Below, one piece after another: positions 58,097 through 64,000 of a stretch of DNA of 64,000 nt. The DNA comes from Neovahlkampfia damariscottae (taxonomy: Eukaryota; Heterolobosea; Selenaionea; Neovahlkampfiida; Neovahlkampfiidae), in assembly GCA_016618085.1 (NCBI GenBank), contig JABLTG010000108.1, positions 1 to 64,000 on the forward strand, in the 5' to 3' direction. Made by a program: the position numbers and the translations under genes. How positions within the stretch are numbered: position 1 is the stretch's first letter; the number at the start of each line of letters is the position of its first letter. The notes under the pieces were generated by a model. That model was not told where the DNA came from, did no database searches, and saw only the letters and a list, made by a program, of their open reading frames with translations.

Positions 58097-58337
58097 GTTT
58101 CGCCCGCCAATCAAATGTTACAAATTTATTAGAAGAAAGTTCGAAATAAAAAAGAGATGAAAAAAAACTCCGCCAATAAGAGATGTCTCAATTTTTTTTC
58201 TGATTGGTGAAAATTCTAGAAGCTCAAATTCGACCCTTTTTGGAATCAACTCCTCATTCAATTGGTCAAAATGAGGAAATACAGAAAATCTCAGAACAAT
58301 GAATCCATTTATCTATTTACAAATTTTATTCATCTTT

Positions 58338-59496
58338 TTAAAAGCATTTTCTATGGACAATTGATTCACCAGATTCTTCAAATTCACTTTTTGAAATCCA
58401 CATTTGTTGAAATGTTGCCAATGATGACAAAATTGAACCTCCAATCCAAACTGAATATTTTCTTTCTGGAGGTGCTATTACTTTAACTTTCATTGAAGAA
58501 GGTGCAAGCTGTTCAATGTCAGATTTTAATCTAACATCAATTCCGTTAAACATAGTTGTACCACCAGATAAAACGATATTCTAAAATGTCAAAAATATAA
58601 AGTGAGTAACTTACTTGATAAAGAGATTTTCTAATATCAATTTCACATTTTTGAATTGAGTCAAAAGTAGTTTCATGAACACCAACACTTTCTGAGCCAA
58701 TCAAATTAGGTTGAAAAAGAACTTCTGGACATCTAAATCTTTCATTTCCAACAGTGATAATATTTCCATCAGGAAGTTCATAAGTCTTTTCAATGTCACC
58801 TGATGTTTCTGATTTTATCATTTCATCATCAAAATTAGGAGCAACATAACAAAGCTTTTCTTTGATATCCCTGACAATCTCTCTTTCAGCAGATGTCTTA
58901 AATGAATAACCTCTTTCTCCTAATATTTTCATTAAATATTCTGTCAAGTCTCTTCCAGCGAGGTCTAATCTTTCAATAGCATGAGGTAAAGCGTATCCTT
59001 CATAAATTGGGACAGTGTGAGAAACGCCATCTCCTGAGTCCAAAACAATACCTGTTGTTCTACCTGAAGCATATAATGAAAGAACAGCTTGAATAGCAAC
59101 ATACATTGCAGGTGTACTAAATGTTTCAAACATAATTTGAGTCATTTTTTCTCTGTTGACTTTTGGGTTGAGTGGAGCTTCTGTTAAGAGCACAGGATGA
59201 TCTTCTGGAGCAATTCTTAACTCATTATAAAAAGTATGATACCAAATCTTTTCCATGTCATCCCAATTTGTCACGATACCATGTTCAATTGGGTACTTGA
59301 GAGCCAAGATTCCTCTTTTTGATTGAGCTTCGTCTCCAATGTAATATTCTTTATCTCCCATTCCAACCATTGATGATTTAAATTTTGGTCTTCCAACTAT
59401 ACTAGGAAAAACTGCTCTTGGTGCATCTTCTCCTGCAAATCCAGCTTTGCACATTCCTGAACCATTATCGACAACTAAAGCTTGAATATCTGACAT
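58338..59496 (-). CDS. Actin
   Basis: Exons 58615-59496 and 58338-58580 (34-nt intron) give 374 residues, the normal actin length. Conserved blocks include [29 protein letters not shown]-type (here [11 protein letters not shown]), [66 protein letters not shown], and the end VHRKCF. It differs from standard actins at several normally fixed positions ([16 protein letters not shown] in the DNase loop; [10 protein letters not shown] for SEYDESGPSI), so it may be a divergent paralogue rather than the main cytoplasmic actin. Confidence 0.95.
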
Positions 59497-59660
59497 TTGT
59501 TGTTGTTTTGTTGTTTTTTGTTTTCATATTCAATTTGATGTTTTATGGTCTATTTATGCAACCCTAAACTATCAAATGTCCAATAAAATCAAAATCTAAA
59601 AATAATACTTCAAATATCCAATAAAAAGCAATTAAGCTTCAATCAATGAATTTTTAAAAA

Positions 59661-62265
59661 TCATTTGTAGTGTTGGATAGTTTTGTAAATAACAATACTT
59701 TTTATCAAACTCATCAAAAATCCTTCAAATAGGACTGAATTTCCTTGAATAAATAATGTGTTGTTTGGTCCTAAACTCAATAACTAAAAATGTTAATTTT
59801 TCAGAAATCAACTGATTACCATTGATCTTGGTGCCAAGATATAATCCACCAATTTCTCACCAGTAATAACCTTTGGAATATTTTGTAACACAATTTGAGC
59901 ATGTTTTTCAGCATTTTGAGCCAATTTCTCTTCAACAACATTAACAACATCTCCAATAGCAAATATATTCTCAAATCCTTCAACTTGCATATTCTTATTT
60001 ACTTTAATGTACCCACGTTCATCAATAATTTCAGGAATTTTTATCAATTTTGAATTTGGTTGAAATCCTATGCAAGCAACAACAACATCAGCTTGAATTT
60101 CATTTTTTGAAGTTTTGATTGTTTTTCCAATTTCTGTAACTTTAGTATTCAAATGAACATCAACATTCAATTTTTGAAAATGTTTCATGATGTATTCATG
60201 TGCATCTGGACAAGCGCGATTCAAATATTTGTCATGTAATGAAATAGTAGCAAATTTCTTATCAGGATATTTAGCAACCAAGGCACCCAAAATTTCAACT
60301 CCAATCGGTCCACTTCCAACAACAAGAATTTTTTCAGCATCAATGAATTTGCTTTCATGATCAACAAAATTGTCAATTGAAAGACCTGAAACAACAGTTG
60401 GTTTGCAATCCTTTTGAATGTTCAAAGAAGCCAAATCATAATAAGATCCAGTTGCAATTACCAAAAACTCAAAATTTGTAATTTCTTTCAAGTTAGACAA
60501 GGTAATAGTTTTTTCTGTGACGGAAACTACTTCTTCATTTATCAATGTAACTCCCTTAAGAAACTGAAGAATGAATGAGAAAAATGGATAATCTTACATT
60601 TTTGAATGGTGATTTAATTTTGTTTAAATCCATATCTCCAATGAATGCTGGAATTGTTGGTTGATTAATGAAGTCTTGGTTTTTAGTGATTAAAGTTACA
60701 TCATACAATGATTTATCCAAGTTTCTTGCCAAATCAACTCCACTAAATCCTCCACCTATAATAACCACAGAGAATTTCTTCCCGAATTGATAATATTGAT
60801 TGTCGTCATTGTAGTGCGAATTTCCAGTAATATAACCAATTTTATGTAATTTCTTTGCAAATTCAAGAGCTTTTTTTCGGATTTCTATTTTGTATTCTTG
60901 TTGTAACCATGAAACAAATTCATAACCAATGAAACTTATAATGTTAAAATTGAAAAAAGAAATCAAACGAAAGTGGGTATGAATAAAATATTCCTCGATT
61001 TTTGATCAATTTTGTTTGTTTTTTTGCATTTTCAATGACTTCATCACAATCCAGCTCAAATGAATTTTCAGTAAGCGAATGAAATCTCTTCAATTGTGGT
61101 GTAATAGGTGATGAAATAGGTGTGATTTTTGAGTTCAAATCAACGTTACTTGTTGATTTTATTTCTGATAAACTCGTTCTTTTAACAATATCTTTCATGA
61201 AATCTTTAATTCTTTCAGTGTCTCCTTTCAATTCTTCAAGAGCATCTTCAGCATCTAAATCCAATAAAATCTTGTAATTTTCTTCACTAATAATTGGACC
61301 TGGTTCTAAAGTAGATCCCATTCTCTTTTAAAAAATGTCAATAGAATTGTCTAAATCACCTTAATAAAGTTAAAAATTGATTTAGAAGTGGATCGTTTTG
61401 AGTAACTGGTGGATATTGACATTTGAACAATTTCTTAAAAACAAATGAATAAATAAGTTAGTTTACCAACAAAAAATGGATTATAACCGTCTAAAAGTTT
61501 TTTGATTAATTGCTGATGGAGTTTTATATTTGTAATATCTGATAGTAGTTGTTCTGGTCTTCTTAATGTCATTATTTCATAAATCATCACTCCAAATGAA
61601 TAAACATCAACTAAATATAATATGTCAATTTTAAAAAATATACCTTTTTCTGTTATATTTAAATGAATTTCAGGTGCAAGATATAAAGGTGTTCCTCCAA
61701 AATCCTCGTCTAATTTTTCATCAGAATTTACAGACAAACCAAAATCAGATAATTTTACTATCAATTCATCATCTTTTTTCATTAACAGAATATTTTGTGG
61801 TTTAACATCTCTAAAAATGAATTTCAAAAAAAAAAAAAAATTATACCTGTGAATTATGTTTAAACTATGAATTTCTTTCAAAGCAGAACAAATCTGCGAA
61901 GTTAAACTCTTCAGTAGAATTGTATCAATAATTTCTAAATTTTGTCTTTTTTGTTGTATCAAATATTCCAGTGTAAAATCACAAATCTCCATAATTATAT
62001 AAATTTCAATTTGTTCGTCATCCGTAAACGGATCAATATTGATGTGTTTCATGAAGTCATAGTATTTTATAATATTTTCATGGTTTAATGATTGAACAAG
62101 CTCTATTTCTTTCATTACTTTTTCAACTTGATTTTCGTCAAACAAACAAAGTTGTTTCACTGCCACTTTCGTGTTTTTTTTCAAGTCCAAAGCTTCATAT
62201 ATAATACCTTCTGTACCATAACCTATTTCCTTCAGTATTTTGTACTTTTCAGTGAATTCTGTCAT
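59661..62265 (-). CDS. Protein kinase-DEP-FAD oxidoreductase (FSP1/AIFM2-like) fusion
   Basis: Proposed exons: 61847-62265, 61644-61810, 61471-61610, 61360-61433, 60969-61322, 60598-60934, 59820-60563 and 59661-59783, giving ~785 residues. An intact kinase (GYGTEGIIY, KVAVKQL, IIHRDVKPQN, SDFGLS, LAPE) is followed by a linker, a DEP domain (SFIGYEFVSWLQQ to YYQF), then a two-dinucleotide-fold oxidoreductase: FAD motif VVIIGGGFSGVDLARNL, NAD motif ILVVGSGPIGVEIL, and FAIGDVV. The last exon (FIQGNSVLFEGFLMSLIKS) completes the family end. The intron at 61434-61470 has a weaker GTTGGT donor; an alternative GTAAAC donor also stays in phase. The kinase and the DEP-oxidoreductase could instead be two genes, the second starting at ATG 61321. 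Confidence 0.72.
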
Positions 62266-62277
62266 TGTGAAAAATAG

Positions 62278-62735
62278 ATGCAAATATTATTGGATGAGAT
62301 TAAAAATACTTCCAATTTATATTTTGGAAGAATTAAAAAATGCTTCAATTGTAGTTTTGAAGATGCAAATGCAACAATAAGTGAACTACCTTGTGAGATT
62401 CGAACATCAAAAATTAAATTTATTTTCAATTTATCAAACATAGATTCCCAAGAAACAACATTTAAATACCATGCAAACCTCAAGTGAAGCGTTGTAGCCA
62501 AAATCAACTGAAAATCTTTGATATTGGTAAAAATATAAATTAATGTTTGTCATATGCATACGAATATTCAAAAGACTTGACTGAATCTCATGAAATGATG
62601 CCATCAATGCTGGATGGATTATCAAAAGTGAGAAAAGTACTTCATGTTAAAATTTTAAAAGGAAGAAACAACAAATTCAGTTCCAGATACAGTTTCAGAG
62701 GAAGCCAAGAAAGAAATCTCAAAATCAAATATCAT
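62278..62735 (+). other. Unresolved plus-strand gene divergent from the kinase fusion
   Basis: ATG 62278 starts a 69-codon frame (KKCFNCSFEDANATISEL and following). Further down, 62597-62639 and 62674-62735 join through a 34-nt GTGAGA...AAAAG intron to read MMPSMLDGLSKEETTNSV and end at a stop. The pieces look like one small gene, but I could not place the middle junctions. It starts 12 bp from the kinase start codon on the other strand, an extremely compact divergent arrangement. No domain recognised. Nothing seen in 62757-62909. Confidence 0.35.
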
Positions 62736-62909
62736 CTGATCCAACAGCAAGAATAAACATCTTGAGAACAATAATTTATACCCTCTGAATACATGGCAGT
62801 GTGGAAAGTAGTAAAACAACAAAACCAACGATGAAGTGTGAAAATTTGGAAAAAACAAAAAAAACACAATCTCTTTTAAAATCGGGATGACATTCCAATA
62901 AAACACAAT

Positions 62910-64000
62910 TTAAGCATATTTATTCATAAATTCATTGTGGAATTTTTCAATTCTATTGCAAAATTCAAGAATTTCATCTTCTGGAGGCAAGAAAGTTGTT
63001 CTAAAATGATAAGTACCACTTTTTTGTTCAAAACCAGATCCAGGAACAACAACAATACCAGTTGCTTTAAGTAATTCCATACAATAGAATAAATCTGGAG
63101 CAATATTTTTCTCTTTTGCGAGTTCAATTACTTTTTTAGGTAATTCAACTTTTGGAAATGCGTACATTGCCCCACTAACTTCAGAACATGAAACACCTTC
63201 AAGTTTTTGTAATTTTTCAACTAAAATCTTTGCTCTTTTTTTCAATGAAACAAGAATATCATCTCTTTCTTTTTTGTATTGTTCATATGATTCATCTCCT
63301 TCTTTTGGTGGATTGACTTTCAAATCCATCAAAATTTGAGCATCTACATTGGAACAAAGTGAAACAGATGCAATTTTATAAAGTTGATCAACAACAGCTT
63401 CATCAACTGAATTACTAATTTCCATATAACCACCTCTTCTACCACCTGTTTTGGAAATCTTAGAAATATCTCATTTTTCACTTACATTCACCTAAAAATC
63501 CTTTTGAGAGAGTATGGTATGAAAATAATTCTAAATTTTTCTCTGTTGAATATTTTGATCCCATATCATTTGCAGCTTTTTTAAATGAAACAAATGGCTG
63601 TTCTCCATAAATATTCTCTTGATAAACTTCCTGGAAAAAACTTTAAAACTCAATTTTTTGTTTACATCAGCGAGTAAAATGATTCCCTTTTCAACACAAA
63701 ATTGAATAATTTCTTGTTGATTTTCAACAGTCAAAATTTGTCCTGTTGGATTTCCAGGGTTGATGACAGCCAAAGCTCTAACATTTTTTCCTTTTTTGAT
63801 AGCTTCTTCATAAGCACTTTGAATAGATGACAATGGAGTGGACCAATTTTCTTCTTCATTTAAATAATAACCAGAATAAGAACCACCTAACAAAGTAATA
63901 GAAGCTGAATACAATGGATATTGTGGAATTGGAATAAGAATCTAAAAAATCAACAAAAATCAAATTTCAACTTACACAATCATTTTCATCTCTAATGACT
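62910..64000 (-). CDS. Alanine aminotransferase, N-terminal part beyond the window
   Basis: Exons within the window: 62910-63445, 63486-63630, 63666-63941 and 63976 to the edge (introns 40, 35, 34 nt). The protein has the ALT hallmarks: IPIPQYPLYSASI, INPGNPTGQIL, ILLADEVYQENIYG, SYHTLSKGFLGECGRRGGY with the PLP Lys in SKG (the ECG is made by splicing), and the C-terminal GTYHFRTTFLPPEDE. It interconverts alanine and 2-oxoglutarate with pyruvate and glutamate. The 5' part is cut by the window end, so targeting to cytosol or mitochondrion cannot be judged. Confidence 0.92.

Noticed and set aside
58262-58486. Plus-strand frame starting at ATTGGTCAAAATG beside actin
   Set aside because: Despite the attractive promoter-like start, most of it is antisense to the conserved last exon of actin and shows no homology.
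59808-59819. Oxidoreductase ending at the in-frame stop near 59808
   Set aside because: The last codons read into a 36-nt GT..AG intron; splicing to 59783 gives the family-typical C-terminus.

Overview
The window is nuclear DNA of a free-living, probably amoeboid, unicellular eukaryote. It is very AT-rich and gene-dense, uses the standard genetic code, and has genes on both strands, often tens of bases apart. Introns are ultra-short: most of those I could place with GT..AG ends and a conserved protein across the junction are 26-45 nt. Gene content (PTEN, formin, cofilin, actin, Rho and Ras relatives, RGS, F-box, kelch, an ATP-synthase-linked mitochondrial protein) fits an amoeboflagellate-like protist with aerobic mitochondria. 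A heterolobosean-like lineage is possible, but I cannot assign the taxon from sequence alone. A CCAAT / ATTGG pentamer sits about 4-45 bp before many start codons and looks like a lineage-specific core promoter element.

Layout. 1-4.0 kb: an accessory-looking stretch with a protein of large-DNA-virus type, a SAM-domain protein, a transglutaminase-like ORF with no ATG, several hairpin repeats and a zinc-knuckle ORF ending in a structured repeat. 4.1-20.3 kb: housekeeping and signalling genes (RNA 3'-phosphate cyclase, methyltransferase, membrane esterase, RECQL4-type helicase, Sel1-repeat protein, UBP zinc finger, NCA2, MAP2K, PTEN, SNM1/Pso2 nuclease with a 5-nt microexon, SDE2, tRNA-Ala, a coiled-coil protein). 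20.5-36.7 kb: one gene for a ~5355-residue secreted/membrane receptor-like protein (lectin-like domains, 22 EGF-type repeats, LRR, TIG-like array, Cys-rich module, about 8 TM helices), mostly on a single 14.6-kb exon. 37-50.9 kb: an E2-like protein without its catalytic Cys, an RGS-pseudokinase-RGS protein, a formin with a PTEN-like N-terminus, a kelch/F-box/Rho fusion, a Myb-like protein, the KEOPS subunit Pcc1, cofilin, and a circularly permuted Ras-VWA-RING protein. 51-64 kb: a prenylatable kinase/F-box protein, a secreted Lys/Tyr-rich repeat protein, a thioredoxin-fold ER protein, a secreted lipase, actin, a kinase-DEP-FAD oxidoreductase fusion, and a partial alanine aminotransferase.

The striking theme is domain shuffling of signalling modules: GTPase, kinase, RGS, F-box, kelch, VWA, DEP and redox domains are joined in combinations not seen in standard model organisms. 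Several also have altered catalytic residues (E2 Cys to Ser, Rho Gln61-equivalent to Pro, a dead PTEN-like pocket, a dead kinase). Gene models were spliced by eye; transcript evidence would be needed to confirm each junction.
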